Shown: piece by piece, positions 22,357 through 33,689 of the stretch | Numbering within the stretch: the first letter of the stretch is position 1 | Layout of the letters: each line of letters begins with the position of its first letter | NCBI RefSeq assembly: GCF_042453785.1 | Contig: NC_091674.1 | Span: forward strand, 25,647,001 to 25,711,000 | DNA: 64,000 nt | Origin: Malus domestica | Lineage: Eukaryota; Streptophyta; Magnoliopsida; Rosales; Rosaceae | Reading direction: 5' to 3' | Made by a program: the position numbers and the translations under genes | The notes under the pieces: model-generated | Told to the model about the DNA's origin: nothing | Databases searched by the model: none | The model's input: the letters and a program-made list of their open reading frames with translations, nothing else

Positions 22357-24119
22357 ATGGAAAGGAGAAGATTCGGCAGAGAAACCAGAAACGGGGGGCC
22401 GCTTTTAGCCATGCAGCACGATATTAAGCAGCAACAACCGGTTGCCGCAGAGGTCCACCGTAATAAACCCCAACAAGTGGCGGACCTCACGGACTTCATG
22501 AACGACATGTTCTTCGGCACCGTGAAGGTCGAGAACAAGTCGTATAACCTGACTGGAGACGACATGGACGACGAAGATGATGACAGCCCCAGATCCACCA
22601 CACCCACTACGCCTACTAGCAAAATGACTCAGGAGTGGTTACAAGAGGCGAGGCGTATTGTTGCCTCGTCCCCGACTCGGAGTGACTCGCCCTCTCGACT
22701 CGCTGCTGGCTCACCACGGTTCGCAGCAGGTCCACAGGGTCAAGTTAACCCAAGATTGTCGCTCTCTTCCGCCCTAGATCGGCGGGACGCAATGTCTAGG
22801 TCCGCCAGAAGGTAGTGTGTTTGTCCTCTTACATCGAAGTTCAAATTTATCTTTTTGTAGATTATAATAATTTAGAATATCGTATTTGTCAAAAAGAATG
22901 AAGACGATCATACGATCGAAAGTGAAAATTCAAACTATACCTTGTTTTGGCGAAAACAGGTACCGCGCGGCGGAGAGTTTTAGTGGCGAGATTCTATCCA
23001 AGTCAGCCAAGCACTCCCGAAACAAGTCTGACGTGCCGCCCCCTGACTCGCCCACATCACCAGCGTCTCAAGCGGAAATTTCGCCGGCTTCTGCGGTGCA
23101 TAAATGGTTTTCCAACATCCTCAAGCCCAACTCCAATCCCCCTCGGGCCCAACAACCCAATCCCCCTCAGGCCCAACAACCCAATCCCCCTCAGGCCCAA
23201 CAACTCAATCCTGGGCCTGCAGCCCAAACAATCGTTCCCCGTCAACCGGTGAGCCGCAGGTCGCGGTTCCAAAACGATCCCTCCTCTCCTCGACCGCATG
23301 GGATCCCGATCCCTTCTCGACGGACATTCCAAAGCCCAACACCGTTGCCTGACGCCCATGTGCTCTCTCCGCCTAAAAATCTTGTCCCGTCGGCCCATCG
23401 TAGGTCCATATCGTCGTCTACTTGTTCCATTGAGAAGAGTATCTCAAGGCCCAATGTAATTGGATGGCCTAATGATGCAGCCCAAAATGAAGCCCAAGCC
23501 CAAGACTTTTACCTTAATAGGTTTCTCAAAGTGCAAAGGACTAGGGTTGAGAAAGTATTGGATGGCCAAGTTAATTCCAAGGCTAAAATCGTACTTTCGG
23601 ACACCTCGAATAGTAAGCTATTTCAAGTTTCAATAAATCATGCTAAAGAAATCACATTTCTAAATCGCAGTAGGAGTGGTACAATAGTAACCATACTTGC
23701 TACGTAAATTATCGTTTCAGTTAACTAATATGGTCTACAGTTCCTTGCGATAAAATAAAAAATGCTTTGTGAAGTGCTCATATTATATATTTGTTTACAA
23801 ATTAATATCGCAAATCTTTAATTAGAAGTCTAATGAGATGTCACCATATTGATAAAATTGGAAATGTAGGTACAAGTACAATGGTAGCAGCAGTATGTTA
23901 TGCATGGTTGCTTGAGAACAGGGTGAAGAAGGAAAGTAAGAGCAAAGGGAATGGGGAGGAAGAGGAGTATGTGGTGGTTCCAGTGATGAATGTGAAGAGA
24001 GGGAGGATGTGGAAACAAAGAGAGGCTGCTTGGCTATTTCACCATGTTGGCCTTGATGCCACCTCATTGCTCTTTGCCGATGAGGTACTTCAATTCCTTT
24101 ATCTATATCTATATATATA

Positions 24120-24157
<38 letters not shown>

Positions 24158-24532
24158 TAGATATATATATATATATAAAGTGAGCACCCTGTAAGGGTGA
24201 AACATTCAAAACGCCATAGATTGCCCTTTAAGAATTTCAAAAATTACAATTGAACCAAAAAAAGTTTAATTGATTCACCACTTTTTAATTTTCAATGAAT
24301 ATAATTTAAAACTTTAGAAAATAAAAAAACCTCCCATGTTAGTAGGTGGTTAGGTTTCATGTTTTTGCTTCATTTTTTAATGATTTTTAATAAAATATAA
24401 ATTAGCTATTTAAATAAAAAAAATTAAAAAACGAAACATGGTCTAATATAAAAAGGTCAATTGTCACACGCGTATGCGTGTGGCAAGAGGATAGTATATA
24501 TAATGTGTGTGTGTGTATCTTCTTTTGCAATG

Positions 24533-24572
<40 letters not shown>

Positions 24573-26064
24573 GCACACAACAAATATTTTTCATAATTTG
24601 GGGATTTTTGTTGATCCAATTTGGTTTCAGGTGGACTTGGAGAGTCTAATGATGGCCGGGAAATTAAACATTCTTGTGGTCGGACAAGATGTTCTGACAA
24701 ACAATGGCGAGGTAATTGGAACATACATGTTAGGTAGATTATGCGGTTACAAATTTTGAGTGAAAAATAGAATCCGGCGATACAAGACTTACAATAAGCT
24801 GTATATAAACCACGGTTTAGTGTTTTTTAATTTTATATTATATGTTTAGTGTACTTTCAGCTCTATTTTCTAGCAAAACTGCACTTAGACACAAGACGTG
24901 AACTAATACATGTGTATTGTGCATCTTTCTTTATTAGGTTGGATCTCAATGCACCATTCTGACAGATAATTACTGTGAAGATGCCTATGATCTACTTGAA
25001 AGCCCTTTGCTGAAGAAACTTTTGGTAAATCACAAAACTTTTAGTCGTCAAAAAACGCTTTTAATTCTTTTGTTTGAACTTGGATTAGGATTTTCAGTCA
25101 CTTTCACTGTTGCAGCTTGCAGGTATTTTGTTAGACACTCAAAATTTGAAGCCGTCCCTTCAACTGTCCATGACAAGAGACGCCGAGGCAGTTCAGTTGC
25201 TACTGGTTGGCTTAGCCTCCAATTACCGGAATTCACTTTTTGATCAATGTAAGTACGCCTTTTGTTTTCGCTCTCTAGATCATCGACGAGAATGTGTTTC
25301 TTGTACATGTCTAGTAAATGTTCTTTTGGTTATCTCTATCAGTGACACAGGACCAAAGAGATGATTCCTTTCTTGAAGCTTTGCGGAAAAATTATGGGAA
25401 GCCTCCTAATGAAAGTAAACTTACTATTTTTGTGACTATACCTGTGGTTGCACATTAGGGTTATGACCCTTGACAGCCTTTAGCTCTACTTGTGACGATT
25501 TCAGGTGGGGGTGAGAGCAGAGAACTTGTGGAGCAGAAGGTTTCCGAGCGAAAATCAACCTCTATTTCCCGCAACCAACCCACCATCCAAAACTCAGACA
25601 AGAGTCCTAACGATGCAAGAAATGCAAAGGGGGTTTCACCAAAATTAGGTTAGATTGCAGTTAAAACCGCTTTTCTAGCTATAAAAAACACTTCTAACTA
25701 TCAAAAGTACTTTCCAAAAAGCAATTGGTTTCATAATGATAGATTTGATAAAAGTTTTGAGCACTTGGTTTCATAATAAAAGTTTTGATGTGTCATTCCC
25801 AGCATAAACGTTGGTGAGTACAAGTGCTTCCAACGTAATCACAGTTCCAAACGGACCTGTGTATAATCTATTGATAATTTTACAATACTTTCGAAAGTTT
25901 TATTACATTTCCTTTATCCCTAAATCTTTCACATCTTTTCTGTTGTAGCTAAACCAAGTTCTTCGCCTGTCAAAGCCCCTTCACCTGCAAAAGCAGCACC
26001 TGATGCCTCCCGAAAAAAGAATAAGTTCTTCCTGGCACAGTGGTTTGGTTTTGGACCAAAGTGA
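22357..26064 (+). CDS. Plant Prune-like DHH-superfamily protein, probably non-catalytic
   Basis: Nine exons read through cleanly: 22357-22811, 22960-23612, 23870-24084, 24631-24711, 24938-25024, 25116-25248, 25343-25414, 25505-25648 and 25949-26064 (651 aa). Residues 1 to about 355 are plant-specific and low complexity, rich in Ser, Pro and Gln. They contain FMNDMFFGTV, TQEWLQEARRIVASSP and an eight-residue repeat NPPQAQQP. Residues about 360-560 align with the Prune/exopolyphosphatase fold: KIVLSD, VPVMNVKRG, LLFADEVDL, MAGKLNILVVG, VGSQCTI and AGILLDTQNL, then a DHHA2-like part. Where Prune has the catalytic DLDS the protein has STST (370-373), and where Prune has DHH it has GQD (459-461). 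The later Asp residues (440, 504) remain. I infer a scaffold rather than a phosphatase. The basic tail ends FFLAQWFGFGPK. The biological role is unknown. Confidence 0.85.
23128..23215 (+). repeat. 24-bp in-frame tandem repeat in Prune-like exon 2
   Basis: Three copies of a 24-bp unit (core aatccccctcaggcccaaca) encode PNPPRAQQ, PNPPQAQQ and PNPPQAQQ, then decay. The period is a multiple of three, so copy-number changes would keep the frame. Confidence 0.9.
24105..24176. repeat. TA microsatellite in intron 3 of the Prune-like gene
   Basis: Long run of alternating ta with a few gata interruptions, about 20 bp after the exon 3 donor. Likely length-variable between individuals. Confidence 0.9.
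24532..24573. repeat. CT then AT microsatellite in intron 3 of the Prune-like gene
   Basis: A (ct)n run passes directly into an (at)n run, about 60 bp upstream of exon 4. A shorter (tg)n run lies just before at about 24503. Confidence 0.9.
25655..25880. repeat. MITE-like repeat in intron 8 of the Prune-like gene
   Basis: Runs of phrases such as cgcttttctagct, aaaacacttcta, aaaagtactttcc and acaagtgcttcc resemble the gtgctttt palindromic elements at 9936-10143. The phrase ttggtttcataat occurs twice. The ends are not sharp. Confidence 0.4.
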
Positions 26065-26709
26065 GGACCAATATCTGTTAAACTGTAAATTGATATAGAA
26101 GAGAGATTCTCAATTTGATCTCCTTACAAGAAACAAAAGGGAAATCATTTCCTAGATATCTGCTAGTTTTGTCAAACGGACGCAATTTTCGTTCAACGAA
26201 ATTGTTTGCTGTTCGTTTTTGGAAGAGGAAGAACTGAAACTACTACACATAAATTTAGTAATGGATTAGTTCTTTTGTCTCAGACAGTAACGGTTGAAGT
26301 TGGTAAAAGTTTTGTATCTGCTATGGTAAAACCTTTCTCATGCAGCAGTGTTTTTGAACTCTCACTATTGTTCTTGTACACGATGATGCGGACATGCATT
26401 TTGAATAGGATAGTGTTTTCACACACTCGTTTTTCTGTTTGCACTTTTCTTTTGTCCAAATATATATTTTTTATTTATTCAATCCATATGCTAAAAGAAC
26501 TTAAAGGAATACATGAAAATAAGTGTGAGGAAACCATTAAGGGTCTGTTTAATACTCTACTTGAATCCAATTTTTTTAACTCAAAAACACTTTTCCAATT
26601 TTAGGCATTAAAAATTTGGTTGGTATGACTATTTTTTAAATTGAACGCAAAACTAACTTAAAAATATAGCTTATTCTCTAAAACACCAAAAATGAGTTTT
26701 TAAAATTTT
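26065..26709. other. 3' flank of the Prune-like gene
   Basis: The 3' UTR probably covers the first 200-400 bp. An open frame at 26206-26604 has no recognisable domain. No gene called. Confidence 0.45.
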
Positions 26710-26888
26710 GGGTAAATTACACAAAACTACCTCAACTATTGGTCTCACGACACTTTCATACCTCATATTTTTAAAATGACAATGTAATACCTCATTTTAC
26801 GAATTTGTACCAATGTCATACTTCCGTCAGTTTTTCTATTAATTTCTCCGTTAAGTGCTGACGTGACTACAATTTTTAATAATTAAAA

Positions 26889-28045
26889 GGGTAAAAGACT
26901 GTTTACTACCCTTATATTTTATGGTTTTCAACATTTAGTACATCAAGTTTTTTTTTGTCCAGAGTCATACCTAAAGTGTAAATTTTGGGACAGTTTCATA
27001 CATCCGTTAGTCAAACTGTTAAATATACCTTTAATTGTGACGCGGCGCCCATGTGGACAATGGTTGGGTGCCACGTGTCATCCATGGTTTTTTTTTCTTT
27101 TTTTTTCTTCTTCTTCTTCTTCTTCCTCCGAATCTGCAACTTTTTCTTTTCTTCTTCCTCCTCATTCTTCCTTCTTCCTTCTTCCTTCTTCCTTCTTCTT
27201 CTTCTTCTTCTTCCTCCAAATCTGGGGAAGATGAAGGTTTTTTTTTTTTTTTAATCTTCTTCCTCCTTCTTCCTTCTCCTTCCTCCTTCCTTCTCCTTCT
27301 CCTTCTCCTTCTCCTTCTCCTTCTCCTTCTCCTTCTCCTTCCTTCTCCTTCTCCTTCTCCTTCTCCTTCTCCTTCTCCTTCTCCTTCTCCTTCTCCTTCT
27401 CCTTCTCCTTCTTCTTCTTCTTCTTCTTCTTCTTCTTCTTCTTCTTCTTCTTCTTCTGGGTTGCAGATTCGGTTTTTTTTTTTCTTCTTCTTTCTTCTCC
27501 CTCCTTCTTCTTCCTTCTTCTTCTTCTTCCTCCGAATCTGGGTTGCAAATTCGGTTTTTTTTTTCTTCTTCCTTCTCCCTCCTTCTTCTTCCTTCCTCTT
27601 CTTCTTCTTCCTCCGAATCTGGGTTGCAGATTCGGTTTTTTCTTTTCTTCTTCTGCCTTCTTCTTCTTCTTCTTCTTCCTCTGAATCTGCAACTTTTTTT
27701 TCTTCTTCCTCTTTCTTCTCCTTATTCTTTTCTCCTTCTTCCTTCCCCTTCTTCTTTTTCTTCCTTTTCCTTCCCCTTCTTCTTCTTCTTCTTATTCCTC
27801 CGAATCTGGGGAAGATGAAGGTTTATATATATATATATATTTTTTTTTTTAATTTCCACGTGGCGCCCAGTCATTGTCCACATGGGCGCCACGTCACAGT
27901 TAACGGGAGACTTAACAGTTTGACTAACGAATGTATGAGACAGTCCCAAAATTTACACTTTAAGTATGACTCTGAGACGAAAAAAACTTGATGTACTAAA
28001 TGTTGAAAACCACGAAACATAAGGGTAGTAAATAGTCTTTTACCC
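26889..28045. mobile_element. Mutator-type foldback element, inner, nested in the outer one
   Basis: Starts gggtaaaagactgtttact and ends agtaaatagtcttttaccc, with inverted arms of about 195 bp (26889-27087 and 27853-28045). It is flanked by an exact 9-bp duplication, taattaaaa (26880-26888 and 28046-28054), the length typical of Mutator-like elements. It interrupts the left arm of the outer element and is therefore younger. Between the arms lies only the pyrimidine tract. Confidence 0.85.
27088..27830. repeat. CTT/CTTCTC pyrimidine tract
   Basis: About 740 bp made almost wholly of t and c on the + strand, with runs of (ctt)n and (cttctc)n. Three longer units each contain the phrase cctccgaatctgggttgcagattcgg or a close variant (about 27450, 27540 and 27620). 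Both strands give long poly-Ser/Leu/Phe or poly-Glu/Lys open frames that are artefacts of composition. Confidence 0.9.
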
Positions 28046-29064
28046 TAATTAAAAATTAAAAAAATTAAAAATTATTTTTTTATATTAAATCTCTTTATCT
28101 CTCCTCTCTCTCTCCCCTCTCTCTCGCCTCTCTCTCTTCTCTGCATTCCCAAAACCCCTTTCCACCCGACCCCCCCCCGACCCCTTCCTACTCGTCCCCC
28201 AACCTTCCTCCACCACCTTCTCTTTTTCCTCTCTCTTTCTTTCTCTCTCTTCTGCCTCTTTCTCTTCTCTCTCTCTGGGCAAGTATGGAGGATCCACCCC
28301 TAATCCACCCCTAACCCACCCGAAGTCTACTTGCTCCCCACTTATCTCTCTCGCCGTGCCCAGAACCCCCTAAACCCTCCTGGATTTTTTCATCCGCCCT
28401 CATTTCTCGGATCTACCTGCAAGCTCCGACCCGCTTCCCTTTCCCACTTCATTGCCCATGGCCGATCCATCGTCGTTTGCCGTCTCCGAAGCTGTTAAGG
28501 AGAAGGGGAAAGAGGGAGAGCTGTCAAGGTCGGGGGATGAGGCTGCTGTTGCAACGTGAAAGGGAGAAAGGGAGAGAGAATATGGGAGGAAATAAGATGG
28601 CGAATGAAAAAACCCAGGTGGGTTTGGGGGTTCTAGGCACGGTGAGAGAGAGAAGTGGGGAGGAAGGAGACTACGGTGGAGAAGAGAGGGAAAGGCGAGA
28701 GAGCTAAGGGGAGAAAGAGGGTGGTGGAGGAAGGTTGGGGGGGACGGGTGGGAAGAGGTTGGGGGGACTGGTGGGAAGGGGTTTTGGGGATGCAGAGAAG
28801 AGAAAGAGGCGAGAGAGAATGGGGTGGAGAGAAAGAGAGAGATTTAATATATAAAAAAAATAAGTAATTTTTTAATTTTTAATTATTAAAAATTGTAGCA
28901 CGTCAGCACTTAACTGAGAAGTTAATAGAAAAACTGACAAAGGTATGGCATTGGCACAAATTCGTAAGATGAGGTATGACATTGTCATTTTAAAAAGATG
29001 AGGTATGAAAGTGTCGTGAGACAAATAGTTGAAGTAGTTTTGTGTAATTTACCATAAAAATTTT

Positions 29065-29669
29065 AAACTAAATACCCACTCATTTCTTTTCTCTCTCTCC
29101 TCCCCTCTCACTCTAAATCTCTCTTTCCTTCTTCTATTTTTTTTCATCTTCTTTCTCTCTCCTCCAATCCTATCTCTTCTTTCTAGCGAAATTTTTAATT
29201 GTGACGAGAACACGGGTGGTACACCACGTGTTTTTATGTAAGTAGTGAAAAATTATATTTTTTAAGTTATTAACTTTTTGAGACACATATCTCACTACTT
29301 ATGTCATAACATGTGATGTACCACCCCGTGTGACGGTCACACTGAAAAATCTCCCATTCTCTCTATATCCTTTCATCATTTCTATTCTTTCTCTCTCCTC
29401 TAATCTCCTATTCTTTCTCTCTCCTCCGATCTTCCCTTACTTTCTTCCATCATCTATTCTCTTTCTCCTTCCACTGCGATCCTTCTTTTTGGATATCTTT
29501 GTCTAGTTTAAGTTTTAAGGTTTAAATTTTTTTAATCTCATATCAAACAAGTTTTTTAGTCTTAAAGAAAATTGTTTTCAAGAGATGTTCTTAAGAATTG
29601 TTTTGAGAAATGATGAATTTTCTTTAATAAGATACCAAATAAGCCCTAAGATTTGTGACTATCTTGTTT
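29065..29669. other. CT-rich intergenic DNA
   Basis: 29090-29180 and 29350-29480 are pyrimidine-rich. No gene. A phrase near 29195-29345 with ggtacaccacgtg and acatgtgatgtaccacc is partly inverted and could be another small element. Confidence 0.45.
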
Positions 29670-29677
29670 CTTCGAAC

Positions 29678-32655
29678 TAAGGGTGGGTTCGGTTTCAATT
29701 AATTCGGTTTTTTGACAAAACCGAAACCAAACCGAAATTTCGCTTTGGTTCAATTTTTTTTCGTTTTTATTCGGTTCGGTTTAATTTTGGTTCGGTTTTT
29801 TTCGACTCAGTTTCGGTTCGATTCGGTTTTTTTATAAGACCTTTTTTTTTAAATTTGAAAATTGGTCTATGCTCTACAACTTTGCTTACAGTTTTTCTGA
29901 CACACCCCGACCCGAAATGTCCATTAGGACTGTGAATCAAGCTGTGTTGGCTGACACTTGGAAGGTGACGAAGACATAAAGTGTAGTTATATGGAAAATG
30001 TGAGTAAATTTAAACCTAAAAGTGCCTAAATACCAGAGTTCGCTGGTAAGCGGGTATGTACCCTCTTCACATGTGTCGTCAGAGCATAAGTAAAGTACAG
30101 TAGTGTGGGTAAATATCATACCCTTAGAGGTAGCCACTTATACTAAGATTCACCAAGATTCCTCATCGATACGAACCTTCAGTAGCTAAAACGTGGAGGG
30201 GCGCAAAACAGAAAATGTGAGTGGGCAGAAACAAAGTTTTTGAAAACATCTTTCTCTTTAGAAATATAATAACTCCTCACCGTAAAACCCGTATAATTTC
30301 TCAAAAAATAGTACTACATATGTATATAGAAATCAGTCTCGAAAGCAATGGAAACAAAGTATATGCCATGCCAACTATCGCAGCAATAAATATGTAAGCC
30401 AGGTGAAATAAATCAACATAAAATGATATGTCAGCCGGAGTCACCTAACGTGACTTGTACGGCTGAACCTACTGCTCATCAATCTAGCTGAAGTCACCTA
30501 ATGTGACATGTACGACTCTAAACCTGCACACGAATGTGATATGTACGACAGACTGGTGTAAATAAGTACGTTCGAGTGCTACAAATACGTGAAGGCTGTG
30601 CGAATTATCGCAAGTCACCTATGAGTCGTAATCACCGAATATGGTATGTACGACAGGCTGGTACCTGCCTTGGATCCAAAGTGAGCATGTGGTGCGGAAG
30701 GTGAACGATCATGTGAAAGCTAGGCCCTGGCCACGGGTGGAGCACTAACATCGTTGTGCAGGACAATGGGCTCTACGTGCATCCAAACATAACCATATAC
30801 ATCACAACCACTAACATCATAATGTACTAACCTGTAGCTTACCTAGGCATCCGCAGCATCATGCAACATTATCCACAACCCTACGTAACTCAATCCGAGA
30901 GATCGACTTGGATTTTTGATCCGTAACTTCCAAAGATACATATTATGTTTCTAGAATAACACACTAAAGTTTCGGAATGATCCAACGGTTGGATCTCCGT
31001 CAATTGCCAAAACCAAGTGGCGGTGAACGTTTTATTTTATGAAATTACAAATCCAATTCAGGAAGATCCATATGTTGGATTCCCAATCTGTAAGTTCTTA
31101 CATTCCTCAAATATTACAAATAATAACCTATTAAAGTTTTATGACGATCCAACGGTCGGATCGTCAATTCATATAAGGACCCATTAACGTATCGTTGAGA
31201 ATTTAGGGTCAAACAATCAAACTTTGTCATACAATTATCAAAATTGAACTTAAGGCATCTAATTTAACCTAAAAATAGCATTGACGGCCCTCTGGCCACG
31301 CACCGCTGTGGGTGGCGGTCGGCAGCCCCAACTCGTTGGAAAATCCAACTATTTCCAAAAATTACCAAAATTTACAAAAATGAAGATCTCAATGAACGGA
31401 GAAACTTTCATACTTGTGACTAAGGCCAATTTGGCCTGGAAAAGCCCCAATTCCACAAAAATATGTCGGAAACCATATAGAGGGTGGCCTTCAATTTGAC
31501 TTCCATACTCACTCCGACGCCTCCACAAACCCTTGGGCTTTGTTCCTGGGTTCTAGGGGAGTGTTCTAGGGGTGGTAATTGAAGGAGATGGTTTTACAAT
31601 TGGTGGATCCCGAGCAAGGGTCTCGCGGTACCCCCACGGGTTATTCGGTAATTTACAACCAAATCCTTTCCAAATTTGGGTAGAAATGGGAGAGGAAAGG
31701 ACTAGGCGATGATTGGGAGTGGTGTCTTGATCCAATTCGTGGGAAATCCCGTGGAAAACCACCAGAAAATATGGAGAAATGGGTCGGTTTACACGGGTCA
31801 CGCTAGTTGAGGGAACTTGTTTCCTCTTTTCCCCCGTTTCTCTCTCCTTTTCCTTTCCCTCCTTTCTTGTTTTCTGATTGGGCAGTGCCCATTTCTTCCT
31901 CTCCAAGCCCTCCACGTGGCACCTCAGAATTGTCTAGAGAAATCCAGATTATTATCAAATGATAATTTCACCCCCAACTTTGCTTGTTTATAACTTTTTC
32001 GTTATAACTCCAATTTTGATTCCGCTTGCGCCCACGCGTTCGTAATGACGAGTACTTCGAGAATACCCTAACGAATGAGTCTTATGTTTCTTAACCATGG
32101 CCAACGTATGTCAAAATCTTTGCCTCTAAGGGCATTTTTGTAAAATCACTATTTTTAAAATTTATAAAAATGTAAAATCCGGGACGGGTCGTCACATTTT
32201 CCATTTCAAAGAAAGTAAAGAAAGAAAAAACGAGAAAGAGAAAGAGGATGCAAGAAGAAACAAAGAGAAAGAAGATGCAGGGAGGGGGTTGGGTGGGGAG
32301 AAAAAAAGGAAGAAAGCAAAGGGTCGGAAGGGGAGAAAAAAATGGAAGAAAGAAGAGGGTTGGGTGGGAGAAGAAAAAGGACTTGGATTATGGGTTAATG
32401 GTTGGCCTAAAATAAAAGCTTAAAATTAGGGTCTAAACTTAAATTGAGCTTGTAATATAAACACTCAAATATTAAATAAATAAATAAACTTAATTATATT
32501 TAACTTGGTTTGGTTTTTAAATCATCGAAACCGAAACCAAACGAATAACTTTCGGTTCGGTTTGATTTTCTTACTTCGGTTCGTTTTTTTTTTGTTTGGA
32601 TTTTTTCGGTTTCGATTCGCTTTTTTCGGTTTTCGGTTTTTCCAACCCATCCCTG
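29678..32655. mobile_element. hAT-type non-autonomous element interrupted by a solo LTR
   Basis: Ends taagggtgggttcgg and ccaacccatccctg are imperfect inverted repeats of the cagggatggg hAT type. An exact 8-bp duplication, cttcgaac, flanks it (29670-29677 and 32656-32663). The subterminal parts are strings of cggttcggtttttt and aaaccgaaacc units. Without the LTR at 29898-32196 the element would be about 0.68 kb. It also has a GA-rich interior (32212-32390). No transposase. Confidence 0.8.
29898..32196. mobile_element. Solo LTR, probably Ty3/gypsy-type, nested in the hAT element
   Basis: A 2.3 kb segment beginning tgacacaccccgacccg and ending cgggacgggtcgtcaca, flanked by an exact 5-bp duplication, ttttc (29893-29897 and 32197-32201). 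The tg/ca ends, 5-bp duplication and lack of internal coding sequence fit one LTR left after recombination. The size and the cccgacccg/cgggtcg ends recall gypsy-type LTRs of plants, but the family and orientation are not settled. It inserted after the hAT element. Age cannot be estimated from a single LTR. Confidence 0.75.
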
Positions 32656-32663
32656 CTTCGAAC

Positions 32664-33167
32664 TTGTGAAAAGACAAGCCGTATTTGCCATAATTTTGGT
32701 TTGCTGAATATGCTCCTTGATTTGGTAGATGCCATTTGAGAGGTGAATATGTTCCTTCATATGCTATGAAAAGCAGTGAAATGATAACATTGATAAGTTC
32801 TTTGGTAAAAAAGCAAAAAATTGATCATTTCTATTTCTCCTTTGTTTTTGCAATGAGAAGGGGACAATACTATTAAAAAATTTCGATAACGTAGTTTATC
32901 AGGTCAATTTTTTTATTAGGTGAGACTAAGGAGAGTATGAATAAAATTAAGGAGTAATTAATTTTCTATATTTTTTTCTAACTTGTATAGACTAAACATT
33001 TGTTTCTTTACAAAATTTGATTATGATGCTTTGATCAATTGCCAACTCAGTATTTTTCTATTTACTTAAGTTAGGTAACAACTAATTTTCTACAATCTAA
33101 AAATTTTAAATTCGTAGCTTTATTAAAAATATAAATTTAATTAATTCCTCATTCTCATTAAAAATAT
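32664..33167. other. AT-rich intergenic DNA
   Basis: No gene and no clear element. Ordinary AT-rich sequence between the hAT element and the split SINE. Confidence 0.5.
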
Positions 33168-33488
33168 TTAGCACTACCGTCTAATAATATTCCTCCTCAC
33201 TTTTAAATGAAAAGTCTTATTGTAGACGTTGAAATTTCGGTGGCATAAATGTTAGCCATTGCATTAAGATTACATTTGTAAACATTGAAATTTTGGTGAA
33301 ATAAATGTTGACCATTGTATTAAAATTACAACCTTCATTCACTTCACCTACATCATACACTAAGTTCACCTACATCATACACCAAGTTTCACCTACAAAC
33401 ATCCACCAAGTTTCACCTACAACATCCACCAAAATTCACCTACAACATCCACCAAAACAAATGGATGGTGGTGATTCGTTCCCAAAGC

Positions 33489-33499
33489 CTATAAATAGG
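33489..33499 (+). promoter_or_regulatory. TATA box of the solo LTR
   Basis: The sequence ctataaatagg is a strong plant TATA consensus, followed after about 30 bp by a CA-rich start region. In an LTR this marks the U3/R border. Confidence 0.65.
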
Positions 33500-33689
33500 C
33501 TCTTCCATCAAAGAATCAAGAAAACCAATTCACAAATACATTTCTCTACTCCCAAAATGGAAGAGAATACTCCCCACACATCTAAAATCCTTGAAGCTTT
33601 GAAACTCTAAAGCTTTCAAGCATCCAACCTCCCAAATTCAAGCAAATCCCGAAGGATCAAGAAAGCCCTATTCGTTCTTCGTCAAATCC

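Larger units (their letters stand above)
26710..29053. mobile_element. Mutator-type foldback element, outer
   Basis: Left arm 26710-26880 continues, after an insertion, at 28055-28310. It is mirrored by the right arm at about 28650-29053. The ends are gggtaaattacacaaaacta and tagttttgtgtaatttacc. The phrase gacaatgtaatacctcatttt faces aggtatgacattgtcatttt. The inner halves of the arms are CT-rich on the left and GA-rich on the right. The flanks taaaatttt (26701-26709) and taaaaatttt (about 29055-29064) look like an imperfect target duplication of 9-10 bp. No transposase is present. The element could fold into a hairpin with arms of about 400 bp. Confidence 0.75.

Noticed and set aside
27053-27991. 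312-codon open frame rich in Ser, Leu and Phe, and its poly-Glu/Lys counterpart on the other strand
   Set aside because: They arise from the CTT/CTTCTC tract inside a foldback element. No domain or gene structure.
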